From Bordetella parapertussis (GTDB lineage: Bacteria > Pseudomonadota > Gammaproteobacteria > Burkholderiales > Burkholderiaceae_C): 56,139 bases of DNA. How positions within the stretch are numbered: position 1 is the stretch's first letter; each line of letters starts with the position of its first letter. Both the position numbers and the translations under genes were made by a program. The notes beneath the pieces were generated by a model, which did no database searches, was not told where the DNA came from, and saw only the letters and a program-made list of their open reading frames with translations. Positions 17,766 through 26,691 of the stretch are shown piece after piece. The stretch is from assembly GCA_945888535.1 (NCBI GenBank), contig CAMDAN010000003.1, forward strand, positions 1 through 56,139, read 5' to 3'.

Positions 17766-19564
17766 AACTGATACATCCAACCCGGCAAATGCACTGGTTT
17801 GAATTTTTGGTGTGTGTTTGCATATCGGCGCATGCCGAAAGTCCCTTGCCCTCTGGGCCTCCCTTACCTGCTTTTAGTCTTGCCAGTGGCAAAGTATTGA
17901 CGCCATTGTCCAATGTGGAATTTCAAAAAGCTTCTGTTGGTGTGGGACGCGTGAAGGTGACCTTACCAGACGCTAAGGTGGGATTGAATGTAAGGCGACA
18001 AGGTGAAAATTTAATTGCTGAATTTTCACAAACCGGTTTACCGAATCACTTGCATCGGCGAATGGATGTTTCAGACTTTGCAACCCCAATCCAATCCATT
18101 ACAACAACGCAAGCTGGTGACCGCGTTCGGATGGTGATTGCATCCCAAGGCAATTGGGAGCACGTTTCCTACCAAGCAGACAAGCAATGGGTCATTGAAA
18201 TCAAAGAAGCGAAACCCGATACAAAAAAATTGCTACCCGGTTCAGGCTACCAAGGGGAAAAGCTATCTTTGCATTTTCAAAATATTGAGGTTCGCTCGAT
18301 ATTGCAAGTGATCGCAGACTTTACCCAATTCAATGTCATCACATCCGACTCGGTGACGGGGTCATTGACCCTGCGCTTGCAAGATGTGCCTTGGGACCAG
18401 GCCTTGGATATTATTTTGCAAGCCAAAGGGCTAGGGGTTCGTAAAAATGGAAATGTGCTTTGGGTTGCGCCCAAGGAAGAAATAGCTGCGAAAGATAAAT
18501 TAGATTTTGAAAGTCTGGCATCGGTGGAGGGCGTGGAGTCTTTGCGAACCCAGTCATTCCAAATGAACTATGCAAAAGCCATTGATATCGCCCCGCAGCT
18601 CAGCGCTGGCGGCGGCACCCCGAACTCGGGCGCGAGGATTCTCAGTGCACGGGGCAGTGTGTTTGCTGAACCCCGAACCAATCAGTTATTTGTAACCGAC
18701 ACCCCTGCAAAGTTAGACCAAATTCAAAAGTTGATTACTCAGCTTGATATCCCGGTGCGTCAAATATTGATTGAGGCGCGCATCGTTGAGGCGTCCGATA
18801 CGTTTGGCAAATCTTTGGGGGTCAAACTCGGTGGAAATGATTTGAGTACGTCCAAAGGCGGCGAAGGTGGTGTGGCGCTCGGGGGTGATAAGCGCCTTGC
18901 TTTTGGGAGCTCCTATGGCAATGCGGTCGCAGCTACGGGTTTAGGTGGAACCCAAAATTTATCCTCCAATTTCGTCAACTTGCCTGCAGTGGGTCAAAAC
19001 GGCTACGGTGCCGCTACCTTTGCTTTGACCTTGTTTAGTGCCTCTTCCAATCACCTGATGGCCTTAGAGATATCGGCACTCGAGGCCGATGGCAAAGGCA
19101 AAGTGGTTTCAAGCCCCCGGGTAATTACCGCAGACCAAGTCAAAGCACTGATTGAGCAAGGAACGGAACTTCCCTACCAAGTGGCCTCTAGCAGCGGTGC
19201 GACTTCGATTGCTTTTCGCAAAGCCAATCTCAAGTTGGAAGTTACCCCACAAATCACCCCCGAAGGCAGCGTGAGCCTTGATTTGGACGTTACCAAAGAC
19301 AGCGTGGGCCAAGCGACCGCCGCAGGCTTTGCCATCAATACCAAACACATCAAAACCCAGGTGTTGGTCGAAAATGGCGGCACGGTTGTCATTGGCGGAA
19401 TTTTTGAAGTCAATGAAAACGAAAGCGAAACCAAAGTGCCATTTCTCGGTGACTTACCAGGAGTCGGTTATTTGTTCAAAACCCGCCAGCGCTCGACCAA
19501 CAAACAAGAGATGTTGGTATTTATTACCCCCAAGGTGGTCAGCGAGCGCGCTATCGTGCGCTAG
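17762..19564 (+). CDS. pilQ: Type IV pilus outer-membrane secretin PilQ
   Basis: Forms the gated outer-membrane pore for the pilus, 600 residues, at the short end of the family (often about 700). From TTG 17762 (overlapping the pilO/P stop by 4 bases) there is a signal peptide ending near AHAES, a single AMIN domain (about residues 40-130), a secretin N0/STN-like domain (about 160-235, NIEVRSILQVIADFTQFN), an N1 domain and the secretin barrel ending in the conserved LPGVGYLFK near residue 570. The usual second AMIN repeat is absent. ATG 17789 is an alternative start. Confidence 0.93.
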   Translation: MKLIHPTRQMHWFEFLVCVCISAHAESPLPSGPPLPAFSLASGKVLTPLSNVEFQKASVGVGRVKVTLPDAKVGLNVRRQGENLIAEFSQTGLPNHLHRRMDVSDFATPIQSITTTQAGDRVRMVIASQGNWEHVSYQADKQWVIEIKEAKPDTKKLLPGSGYQGEKLSLHFQNIEVRSILQVIADFTQFNVITSDSVTGSLTLRLQDVPWDQALDIILQAKGLGVRKNGNVLWVAPKEEIAAKDKLDFESLASVEGVESLRTQSFQMNYAKAIDIAPQLSAGGGTPNSGARILSARGSVFAEPRTNQLFVTDTPAKLDQIQKLITQLDIPVRQILIEARIVEASDTFGKSLGVKLGGNDLSTSKGGEGGVALGGDKRLAFGSSYGNAVAATGLGGTQNLSSNFVNLPAVGQNGYGAATFALTLFSASSNHLMALEISALEADGKGKVVSSPRVITADQVKALIEQGTELPYQVASSSGATSIAFRKANLKLEVTPQITPEGSVSLDLDVTKDSVGQATAAGFAINTKHIKTQVLVENGGTVVIGGIFEVNENESETKVPFLGDLPGVGYLFKTRQRSTNKQEMLVFITPKVVSERAIVR

Positions 19565-19646
19565 ACCGAAAGAGGGACAGGGATGTCCGATAATGCTTTT
19601 TTGGCCTGCATAAGCAGTCGAGCATTTAATCAATAAAACCCTTGCC

Positions 19647-20177
19647 GTGATTTCTCTTGTCGGTCTACCCGGGTCTGGAAAGTCCACCATTGGTCGGCAA
19701 CTGGCTCGTCGTTTACAACTCAACTTTTTTGACTCAGACCATGCGATCGAAGCTCGTCTGGGTTGTCCGATTCGGGAATTTTTCGAGCGGGAAGGGGAGG
19801 AGCGCTTTCGCGATATGGAGTCGGAGGTGATCGACCAACTTTCGCAGCAGGGCATAGGCGTATTAGCGACCGGAGGCGGCGCGGTGTTGCGAGCGGTGAA
19901 TCGGGAGCGCTTACATGCCCGAGGGCAAGTGATTTATCTCAAGTCCAACCCCGAGGAGTTAATCCGTCGCCTGCGCCACGACACCAACCGCCCCTTGTTA
20001 CAAGTCGCCGATCCCATGGCTAAACTACGGGAACTTTTTGCAGCCCGTGATCCGCTATACCGTCAGACTGCACACTTTGTCGTTGAAACGGGACGCCCTT
20101 CCGTTGCCACCTTGGTCAATATGATTGTGATGCAGCTGGAGTTGGCTCCCCCATTTACCTCACCACCCACCTTATGA
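19647..20177 (+). CDS. aroK: Shikimate kinase
   Basis: Phosphorylates shikimate in the aromatic amino acid pathway; 176 residues. Walker A is GLPGSGKST; the substrate-binding Asp is in [18 protein letters not shown] and ATGGGAVLR are the shikimate-binding motifs and the lid contains [13 protein letters not shown] 19647 is the only reasonable start (no in-frame ATG in the spacer). It overlaps aroB by 4 bases (ATGA), the usual aroKB pair downstream of pilQ. Confidence 0.95.
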   Translation: MISLVGLPGSGKSTIGRQLARRLQLNFFDSDHAIEARLGCPIREFFEREGEERFRDMESEVIDQLSQQGIGVLATGGGAVLRAVNRERLHARGQVIYLKSNPEELIRRLRHDTNRPLLQVADPMAKLRELFAARDPLYRQTAHFVVETGRPSVATLVNMIVMQLELAPPFTSPPTL

Positions 20178-21283
20178 GCGCACCTATGCGACACACCGTT
20201 TCGATTGCCTTAGAAGATCGGAGTTACTCCATCGAAATTGGTGCAGGGCTGCTATCCGACCACGCTACGTTTGCGGGTCTCCCTCAGGCGACTAGCGCGT
20301 TGGTGGTCTCCAACGAAACCGTGGCTCCTTTGTACGCCCAGCGGTTGCAACAAACCCTTGCGTCGCGTTTTAAGACGGTGCATCTTGTCACCCTGCCAGA
20401 CGGTGAGCAATTTAAAACATGGCAAACCTTGAATACGATTTTTGATGCGCTGTTACAAAATAACTGTGACCGAAAAACAGTACTGTTTGCGCTCGGCGGC
20501 GGGGTGGTGGGAGATATGACCGGTTTTGCGGCTGCCAGTTATATGCGCGGCGTGCCATTTGTTCAGATTCCTACGACTTTGCTCGCGCAGGTTGATTCTT
20601 CTGTCGGAGGTAAAACCGGTATCAACCACCCGCTGGGAAAAAACATGGTGGGCGCTTTTTACCAGCCGCAATTGGTGGTTTGTGATTTAGATACCCTCAA
20701 AACGCTGCCTGCGCGAGAGATCAGTGCGGGGCTGGCAGAAATTATCAAATACGGTCCGATTGCAGATATGGCGTTTTTGGATTGGATGGAGTCCCATGTC
20801 CATGCGTTGCGCAGTGGTGATGCGAAGGCTTTAGCCTATGCGGTTCAACGTAGCTGCGAAATCAAGTCTTGGGTCGTTGGGCAAGATGAGCGAGAGGCAG
20901 GCTTGCGGGTCATCCTTAATTTTGGACACACCTTTGGCCACGCGATCGAGGCGGGTCTGGGCTACGGAAAGTGGTTGCACGGCGAAGCGGTGGGGTGCGG
21001 CATGGTGATGGCTGCGCATTTATCCCACGCATTGGGATTGGTTGACAGCGCGTTTGTAGAACGGCTGACTCGGTTAATTTTAGCCGCAGGCTTGCCGATA
21101 CAGGCGCCTGTGTTGGATGAGAAAGACAATGCGGGTAAATACCTGGAACTGATGCAAGTCGATAAAAAAGCAGAAGCTGGTGAAATTCGATTTATTCTGA
21201 TCGATGGTCCTGGCAAAGCATGTGTACGTGGGGCAGACTTAGGCGTGGTTCGTCAAGTGATTGCGCGCTGTTGCTCGGCGTGA
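20174..21283 (+). CDS. aroB: 3-dehydroquinate synthase
   Basis: NAD- and metal-dependent enzyme converting DAHP to 3-dehydroquinate, the second shikimate pathway step; 369 residues. The NAD-binding [11 protein letters not shown], the [15 protein letters not shown] segment and the metal-binding [10 protein letters not shown] motif are intact. It is translationally coupled to aroK and its stop overlaps the start of dgt by one base. Confidence 0.96.
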   Translation: MSAPMRHTVSIALEDRSYSIEIGAGLLSDHATFAGLPQATSALVVSNETVAPLYAQRLQQTLASRFKTVHLVTLPDGEQFKTWQTLNTIFDALLQNNCDRKTVLFALGGGVVGDMTGFAAASYMRGVPFVQIPTTLLAQVDSSVGGKTGINHPLGKNMVGAFYQPQLVVCDLDTLKTLPAREISAGLAEIIKYGPIADMAFLDWMESHVHALRSGDAKALAYAVQRSCEIKSWVVGQDEREAGLRVILNFGHTFGHAIEAGLGYGKWLHGEAVGCGMVMAAHLSHALGLVDSAFVERLTRLILAAGLPIQAPVLDEKDNAGKYLELMQVDKKAEAGEIRFILIDGPGKACVRGADLGVVRQVIARCCSA

Positions 21284-22395
21284 TGCTGGCCCCATTCGCC
21301 TGTGATCCGGCCCTCTCACGTGGGCGGCGGTTTTTTCAGAGTCCGGCACATACCCGCACCGAATTTCAACGCGACCGGGATCGCATCATTCACTGCACGG
21401 CATTTCGCCGGCTGGTCTACAAAACACAGGTTTTTTTGAACCATGAAGGTGATTTGTTTCGCACACGCATGACCCACTCCCTGGAAGTAGCGCAGCTGGG
21501 CCGATCCATCGCCCGTTCTTTGGGCCTCAACGAAGACTTGGTGGAAGCGATTGCCTTAGCCCACGACCTGGGCCATACGCCGTTTGGTCATGCGGGTCAA
21601 GACGCGCTAAACGAGTGCATGGCCCCGTATGGCGGATTCGAGCACAACCTGCAAAGCCTCCGCGTGGTGGACGAGCTGGAAGAAAGCTATCCCGAGTTCA
21701 ACGGCCTCAACCTGAGCTTTGAAACCCGCGAAGGCATCTTGAAACACTGCGCTCGCCGCAATGCAGAACTCATCAACGCGCAAGAACCCGGTGGCGTGGC
21801 CGCCCGTTTTTTAAACGGCACACAACCCAGTTTAGAGGCGCAGCTGTGCAACTTGGCCGATGCCATTGCTTACAACGCGCATGACATTGACGATGGTGTT
21901 CGCTCAGGCTTGCTCACGCTCGAGCAGCTGCAAGACGTGTCTTTGTTTGCCCGCTACCACGCGCAAACTTTGTCCGAGTATCCGAGCCTGCAAGGCCGTC
22001 GCGTGTTATTTGAGACGATTCGCCGCATGTTGAGCGATCAGGTCTACGACGTCATTACCGCTACACGCGCTGCGCTCGAAAAATACACACCAACCAGTTC
22101 AGACGAAGCCCGCCAGTGCCCTTCACTCGTTCAGTTCAGCTCTGAGATGTATGAAGAATCGAAAGCGCTCAAGTCTTTCTTGTTTCGCAATTTGTACCGC
22201 CATCCGCAAGTGATGCAGACCACTGATGGCGCCCGCGCTATGGTGCAAGAACTGTTCTCGGTTTACTTGGCCAAGCCCCAAGAAATGCCCGCTGCCTATG
22301 CCCAGCGCAGCGATATGCCGCGCGCCGTGGCCGATTACTTGGCTGGCATGACCGACCGTTTTGCCACGCGTGAACACGCACGCTTGACCGCGTGA
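21283..22395 (+). CDS. dgt: Deoxyguanosinetriphosphate triphosphohydrolase-like protein
   Basis: HD-domain phosphohydrolase of the dGTPase family, which removes triphosphate from dNTPs; 370 residues. The HD metal ligands are in MTHSLEVAQ and AHDLGHTPFGHAG, with the downstream YNAHDIDDGV segment completing the site. ATG 21283 overlaps the aroB stop (TGATG), which fits a tight operon; the frame's upstream extension lies inside aroB. The YKTQVF and HEGDLFRTR segments are typical of this short, dgt-like subgroup. Confidence 0.92.
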   Translation: MLAPFACDPALSRGRRFFQSPAHTRTEFQRDRDRIIHCTAFRRLVYKTQVFLNHEGDLFRTRMTHSLEVAQLGRSIARSLGLNEDLVEAIALAHDLGHTPFGHAGQDALNECMAPYGGFEHNLQSLRVVDELEESYPEFNGLNLSFETREGILKHCARRNAELINAQEPGGVAARFLNGTQPSLEAQLCNLADAIAYNAHDIDDGVRSGLLTLEQLQDVSLFARYHAQTLSEYPSLQGRRVLFETIRRMLSDQVYDVITATRAALEKYTPTSSDEARQCPSLVQFSSEMYEESKALKSFLFRNLYRHPQVMQTTDGARAMVQELFSVYLAKPQEMPAAYAQRSDMPRAVADYLAGMTDRFATREHARLTA

Positions 22396-22964
22396 CAAAC
22401 CAGATGAGTGATTTCGACAAAACGGCGATTGAAGATACGAAGAAGTGGCTGCTAGAAGCCGTGGTAGGCCTGAACCTGTGCCCCTTCGCCAAATCGGTGG
22501 TGGTTAAAGACATGGTTCGCTACCGTGTGTGCGCCTCGTCTCAACCTACCGATTTGTTAGCCATGCTGCGCGAAGAGTTGCAACACTTGGCCGCTGCCGA
22601 CCCAGACAAACTAGACACCACGCTGCTGATCGCGCCTAACGCCTTGCCCGACTTTTTAGACTTCAACGATTTCTTGGCCGAGTGTGACGACGTGCTGATA
22701 GACCTAGCGCTAGACGGCGTTCTGCAAGTAGCCGACTTTCACCCGCACTACCAATTTGGCGGCACGGATGCCGATGACATCGAAAACTTCACCAACCGCA
22801 CCCCATACCCCACGCTGCACTTGCTGCGCGAAGCCAGCATTGACAAAGCGGTAGCCGCCTATCCCGATGCGTCGCTGATCTTTGAGCGCAATATGGAAAT
22901 ATTGAATAAATTGGGTCACGATGGCTGGGCTCAATTGGGTATTTCTTCTCGACTGCACAATTGA
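22392..22964 (+). CDS. DUF1415 family protein
   Basis: Conserved protein of 190 residues that resembles the DUF1415 family, whose function is not known to me. The hallmark GLNLCPFAK near the N-terminus carries a conserved cysteine; other recognisable segments are FHPHYQFGGT and NRTPYPTLHLLREASI. There is no signal peptide or membrane helix, so it is probably cytoplasmic. GTG 22392 overlaps the dgt stop; ATG 22404 is an alternative. It is the last gene of the aroK-aroB-dgt array. Confidence 0.85.
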   Translation: MTNQMSDFDKTAIEDTKKWLLEAVVGLNLCPFAKSVVVKDMVRYRVCASSQPTDLLAMLREELQHLAAADPDKLDTTLLIAPNALPDFLDFNDFLAECDDVLIDLALDGVLQVADFHPHYQFGGTDADDIENFTNRTPYPTLHLLREASIDKAVAAYPDASLIFERNMEILNKLGHDGWAQLGISSRLHN

Positions 22965-22967
22965 GCC

Positions 22968-23018
22968 ATGTCCAAATACAAACTCGCCGCCTCGTCTAAG
23001 CCGCAAGATTTCAGGTAA
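22968..23018 (+). pseudogene. Possible remnant of the methyltransferase gene start
   Basis: A 16-codon frame (MSKYKLAASSKPQDFR then stop) begins 3 bases after the DUF1415 stop. It resembles the N-terminus of the methyltransferase at 24316 (MAKSEHKPAAAPKPLDLDLR), with shared stretches at the DNA level (AAAC, GCCGCC and AAGCC in the same order). It may mark where that gene started before the ATPase gene came between. The resemblance is short and could be chance. Confidence 0.35.
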
Positions 23019-23129
23019 CAGATTGTGTCACTGAGAGTTTGGGCGGATTTAGTCCTGTTGTGAAACATATTTTTCACGGGAATGGGATTTAACCATGTTT
23101 TTTTACCATTCGTGGGATAAAATACATGG

Positions 23130-24323
23130 ATGTATCAACGTCAATCTCAGCAAAAACTCACCCAACTCTTGCAGCAATTCCCTGCTGTGGGCTTGCTCGG
23201 CCCACGTCAGGTGGGCAAAACCACGTTGGCTTTCGCTCAGAAAACGTTAGATCCCAATGCGCTTTATTTAGACCTTGAGTTGCCATCCGCACAAAGGCAG
23301 CTGGATGACCCAGAAGCTTTTCTCATGGCGCATGCGCATCAGCTGGTCATTATGGATGAGGTTCAGCGCATGCCTGAGCTGTTTGGTATTTTGCGCGGTG
23401 TCATCGATCAGCGTCGGCGCATGGGGCAAGCGAGCGGGCAGTTTTTGTTGCTGGGTTCTGCCACGGGGGTGTTGTTGCAGCAGTCCAGTGAAAGTTTGGC
23501 GGGTCGGGTGGCTTATGTGGAGTTACCTGCGCTTCAGGCGTCAGAAATTTTCACAACCCCGCAAAGTGCAAAGGATCTCGGTGCCTTGTGGGTACGTGGC
23601 GGTTTTCCTTTGTCATGGCTGGCTAAGTCCGATGCCGCAAGCATGACGTGGCGCGAAGTGTTTATTTCAACGTATTTGGAAAAAGATATTCCGGCTCTTG
23701 GGCCCCGCATACCCGCCACCACCTTGCGACGACTGTGGACCATGCTGGCGCATCATCAGGGTGAGTTGTTGGATCAGTCCAAATTAGCAGCCGCCTTGGC
23801 CATAAGCGGGCAAACCGTAAGCCGATATATCGATTTACTCTGTGATTTGATGTTGGTTCGGCGGTTGCCTGCATGGCACGGCAATGTGGGCAAGCGTTTA
23901 GTTCGTTCCCCCAAGGTCTATGTGCGTGACAGTGGTTTGGTTCATGCGTTGCTTGGCTTGTCAAACCAGGACGCTTTACTGGGACATCCCGTTGCGGGTT
24001 CGAGTTGGGAGGGTTTTGTGATTGAACAGTTGATCAATGCAGCTCCGCAGGCACAAGCCAGTTTTTATCGCACCAGTAATGGTGCAGAAGTGGACTTGGT
24101 TCTGACATTCCGAAACCAGCAAACATGGACCATAGAAATCAAGCGATCCAGTGCACCGACCGTTTCTAAGGGCTTCTATCAGGCAGCAACCGACTTGGTT
24201 GCTGTTCGAAAGCTTTTGGTTGCACCAGTTGATCAAATTTACCCGATGAAAGAAGGCGTTGAGGTGGTGGATGTCATGACAGCCATCCGTTTAGTGACCG
24301 AACAAGAAGAGAGTAATGGCTAA
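23130..24323 (+). CDS. AAA_14/DUF4143 family ATP-binding protein
   Basis: A 397-residue ATPase with Walker A GPRQVGKTTLAF (about residues 25-36), Walker B LVIMDEVQRMP and a C-terminal DUF4143 domain with the ERFVIEQL-like GFVIEQLINAAP and nuclease-like DLVLTF...IEIKRS segments. The IEIK stretch recalls a PD-(D/E)xK fold. Members are scattered among genomes, often as lone mobile genes; a defined biochemical role is not established. ATG 23130 lies just after a TAAAAT box (23118-23123) with no ribosome binding site, so translation might be leaderless. Its end overlaps the methyltransferase start. It seems to be inserted in the DUF1415-methyltransferase array. Confidence 0.88.
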   Translation: MYQRQSQQKLTQLLQQFPAVGLLGPRQVGKTTLAFAQKTLDPNALYLDLELPSAQRQLDDPEAFLMAHAHQLVIMDEVQRMPELFGILRGVIDQRRRMGQASGQFLLLGSATGVLLQQSSESLAGRVAYVELPALQASEIFTTPQSAKDLGALWVRGGFPLSWLAKSDAASMTWREVFISTYLEKDIPALGPRIPATTLRRLWTMLAHHQGELLDQSKLAAALAISGQTVSRYIDLLCDLMLVRRLPAWHGNVGKRLVRSPKVYVRDSGLVHALLGLSNQDALLGHPVAGSSWEGFVIEQLINAAPQAQASFYRTSNGAEVDLVLTFRNQQTWTIEIKRSSAPTVSKGFYQAATDLVAVRKLLVAPVDQIYPMKEGVEVVDVMTAIRLVTEQEESNG

Positions 24324-25212
24324 ATCCGAACACAAACCAGCCGCCGCACCCAAGCCTTTAGACCTCGATCTGCGCCCTGGCCAGTCGATCGAGTTGCTCA
24401 AAGAGCTGCACATTCTCACCCGCGACGGGAAGCTGAACCTTGACTCCCGCCGCAAGCTTAAGCAGGTGTATCACTTGTTTCAGTTCATCGAAAAACTGCT
24501 GAAAGAGTTGCCTGCCAGCGAGCAAGGCCCCACCTTGGCTGACCACGGCGCGGGCAAGTCGTATTTGGGTTTCATCATTTACGACCTGTTTTTCAAAGCT
24601 TTAGGGCAGGGCAGTATTTACGGTATCGAGACGCGCAGCGAGTTGGTTGAGTCGTCCAAAGCACTGGCGCAACACTGGGGGTTCGAGCGCATGACGTTTC
24701 TCAACCTCAGCGTGGCCGAGTCCGCACACAGCGATGCTTTGCCGGATCAGATCGATGTGGTTACAGCGCTGCATGCGTGCGATACGGCCACCGATGACGC
24801 GATGGCGTTTGGCTTGCAAAAGAAAGCCAAATACATGGTGCTGGTTCCATGCTGCCAAGCCGAGCTGGCGCGCGCACTTAACCAAAATAAAGCGCTCAAC
24901 TTGCAACGCACTCCGCTGGCCGAATTGTGGCGGCACCCGCTGCACACACGCGAGATGGGAAGCCAACTTACCAATGTGCTGCGGTGTTTGTACCTAGAAG
25001 CGATGGGCTACCAAGTGACCGTGACCGAGCTGGTAGGCTGGGAGCACAGCATGAAAAACGAACTCATTTTGGCAAAATACACCGGCCAGCAAAAACGCAG
25101 CTCGGCTGAACGTTTAGAGGCTTTGCTTCGCGAATTCGGTTTGGAGACTCTGCTTGACACACGGTTTACATTGCCAGCAGACAATGGCTTTGACAACCAA
25201 AAGACGCCTTAG
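24316..25212 (+). CDS. SAM-dependent methyltransferase (Methyltransf_32-like)
   Basis: A 298-residue protein with a class I methyltransferase core. Motif I is DHGAGKSYLGF (about residues 76-86), with an acidic residue after YGIETR as the ribose contact, and VTALHACDTATDDAM followed by VLVPCCQAEL further on. The paired cysteines after VLVP are a feature of the GSTCD-related methyltransferase group. The substrate is unknown; RNA is a guess from related proteins only. It overlaps the preceding ATPase gene by 8 bases. Confidence 0.78.
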   Translation: MAKSEHKPAAAPKPLDLDLRPGQSIELLKELHILTRDGKLNLDSRRKLKQVYHLFQFIEKLLKELPASEQGPTLADHGAGKSYLGFIIYDLFFKALGQGSIYGIETRSELVESSKALAQHWGFERMTFLNLSVAESAHSDALPDQIDVVTALHACDTATDDAMAFGLQKKAKYMVLVPCCQAELARALNQNKALNLQRTPLAELWRHPLHTREMGSQLTNVLRCLYLEAMGYQVTVTELVGWEHSMKNELILAKYTGQQKRSSAERLEALLREFGLETLLDTRFTLPADNGFDNQKTP

Positions 25213-25293
25213 CGCGTTACATTTTCTGAGTGTTGTAATTTGCTATTGAATTGCATCTCGTTTTTTGTTTTTATTGTTTTAGGGAATTGAAGT

Positions 25294-25758
25294 ATGAAAA
25301 AAATAATGTCTTTTAGCTTTGCGGTGTGCGCTATTGCTGGTTTGACGGCTTGCGCAAGCAGCAGCCCTGATGTAATTCGCCGTGAAGATGCGCAAATCAT
25401 GTCTCAAATTCAGGATGGGGTGGTTATCTCCATTCGCCCCGTGACTGTGGACGGAAGCCAAAGCGGTATTGGTGCTGTTACGGGTGGGGTCATCGGCGCA
25501 ATTGGTGGCAGCGGCGGAAGCGGAGTCCAACGGGAGCAGCAAGTTTTGGGTGTTTTAGGTGCCGTAGCTGGCGCAGCGGTGGGTAATGCGATTGAACGTT
25601 TAACCACTCGCGAAGAGGCGGTCGAGATTATTGTGCAACTTAAAAACGGCGACCGCCGTGCGATTGTTCAAGCCAAGGCCAGCGAAATTCTTGCTGCGGG
25701 TGATGCCGTGACTATCGTCACGACGGGAAGCAAAGTGCGTGTGACAAAAAACAAATAG
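25294..25758 (+). CDS. Glycine-zipper outer-membrane lipoprotein (SlyB/Pcp-like)
   Basis: A 154-residue lipoprotein with a signal peptide and lipobox LTAC (Cys about residue 20). Two glycine-rich membrane-spanning zippers follow (GIGAVTGGVIGAIGG and GVLGAVAGAAVGNAI), then a small beta domain (VEIIVQLKNGDRRAIVQ). This layout is that of SlyB/Pcp 17-kDa antigen proteins, which stabilise the outer membrane and are often induced by envelope stress. It has its own upstream AT-rich spacer (25213-25293), in which no clear promoter stands out. Confidence 0.86.
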   Translation: MKKIMSFSFAVCAIAGLTACASSSPDVIRREDAQIMSQIQDGVVISIRPVTVDGSQSGIGAVTGGVIGAIGGSGGSGVQREQQVLGVLGAVAGAAVGNAIERLTTREEAVEIIVQLKNGDRRAIVQAKASEILAAGDAVTIVTTGSKVRVTKNK

Positions 25759-25817
25759 GCTGCGCGAACTCAGGGCCCCATCCCCAACTATTTGAATGTA
25801 ATTTTGGAAAAAATGGT

Positions 25818-26513
25818 GTGGCACGCTTACCCCGTTTAACGTTACCGGGCTTTGCGCACCACATCATTCAGCGGGGCAATAACAGACAGCCGATTTTTAT
25901 CGCTACTGCGGACTACCAAATGATGCTCGATTTATTGGAAGAAAATTCCAATAAATTTGAAGTAGCTATTCATGCGTATGTGTTGATGGGTAACCATTTC
26001 CACCTTCTTGCAACGCCTCAAACGACCGAGGGATTGGCCCAAATGATGCAAGCTGTCGGAAGGCGTTACGTTCGCTACTTCAATGATCGCCAAGGCCGTT
26101 CTGGAACCTTATGGGAAGGCCGCTTCAAATCAACCCTGATTCAGACCGAGCGCTATTTGCTAGCCTGTATGGCGTATATCGATCTGAACCCTGTTCGCGC
26201 AGGTATGGTCGCGCAGGCTGGGGACTACCCTTGGTCATCGTTTGCCCATTTCGTTGGGCGAAGAACAGATCAGCTCATTACCCCGCACCCCTTGTTTTGG
26301 GAGTTAGGTAACACGCCGTTTGCCCGCGAGGCAGCGTACGCGCAGCTGGTGCAAGAGGGTGTTAACTCTGTTCAACAGTCGGCCTTGACGGATGCCACCC
26401 TGCGGGGCTGGGCCCTGGGCGAACCTGAATTTGTAGATGATTTACAAAAAAGGACGCAAAGACGCGCCAGCAAAGCAGTGGCAGGCAGGCCGACGAAAGT
26501 CGCAAAACCATAA
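25818..26513 (+). CDS. REP-associated tyrosine transposase (RAYT, IS200-like Y1 domain)
   Basis: A 231-residue single-strand transposase of the Y1/HUH class. The N-terminal LPGFAHHIIQRGNNRQ is a family signature, the metal-binding HUH motif is GNHFHLLA, and the region with the likely catalytic tyrosine is RRYVRYFNDRQGRSG followed by LWEGRFKST and YIDLNPVRAGMV. Start is GTG 25818. The C-terminal tail is basic. RAYTs are usually single-copy, domesticated relatives of IS200 that process REP hairpins; a palindrome with matching features lies just downstream (26556-26620). Confidence 0.9.
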   Translation: MARLPRLTLPGFAHHIIQRGNNRQPIFIATADYQMMLDLLEENSNKFEVAIHAYVLMGNHFHLLATPQTTEGLAQMMQAVGRRYVRYFNDRQGRSGTLWEGRFKSTLIQTERYLLACMAYIDLNPVRAGMVAQAGDYPWSSFAHFVGRRTDQLITPHPLFWELGNTPFAREAAYAQLVQEGVNSVQQSALTDATLRGWALGEPEFVDDLQKRTQRRASKAVAGRPTKVAKP

Positions 26514-26555
26514 CCTCCTCGGTAACGCTTTTGAATTTTTGAAAAATTGAATAAA

Positions 26556-26620
26556 ATTCCAATGTGTCCCCAAATAATTCCGAGCGTCGAAATTCCGATT
26601 TAAATTGGAATCTGACCCCA
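26556..26620. repeat. REP-like palindromic region behind the transposase
   Basis: ATTCCAAT (26556-26563) recurs as its inverse ATTGGAAT at 26604-26611. Each is followed by a similar G/C block, GTGTCCCC and CTGACCCC. Inside, 26592-26611 is a 20-base near-perfect palindrome with one mismatched pair. A separate AATTTTT/AAAAATT hairpin lies at 26534-26548. Such hairpins next to a RAYT gene are typical substrates of the enzyme. Confidence 0.6.
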
Positions 26621-26691
26621 ATTAAAGTGCTTGGAGTTTTTGCTGCAGTGCGGTAGGCTCTACCTCCATTTTCATTTTTCAGGAGTGCTCC

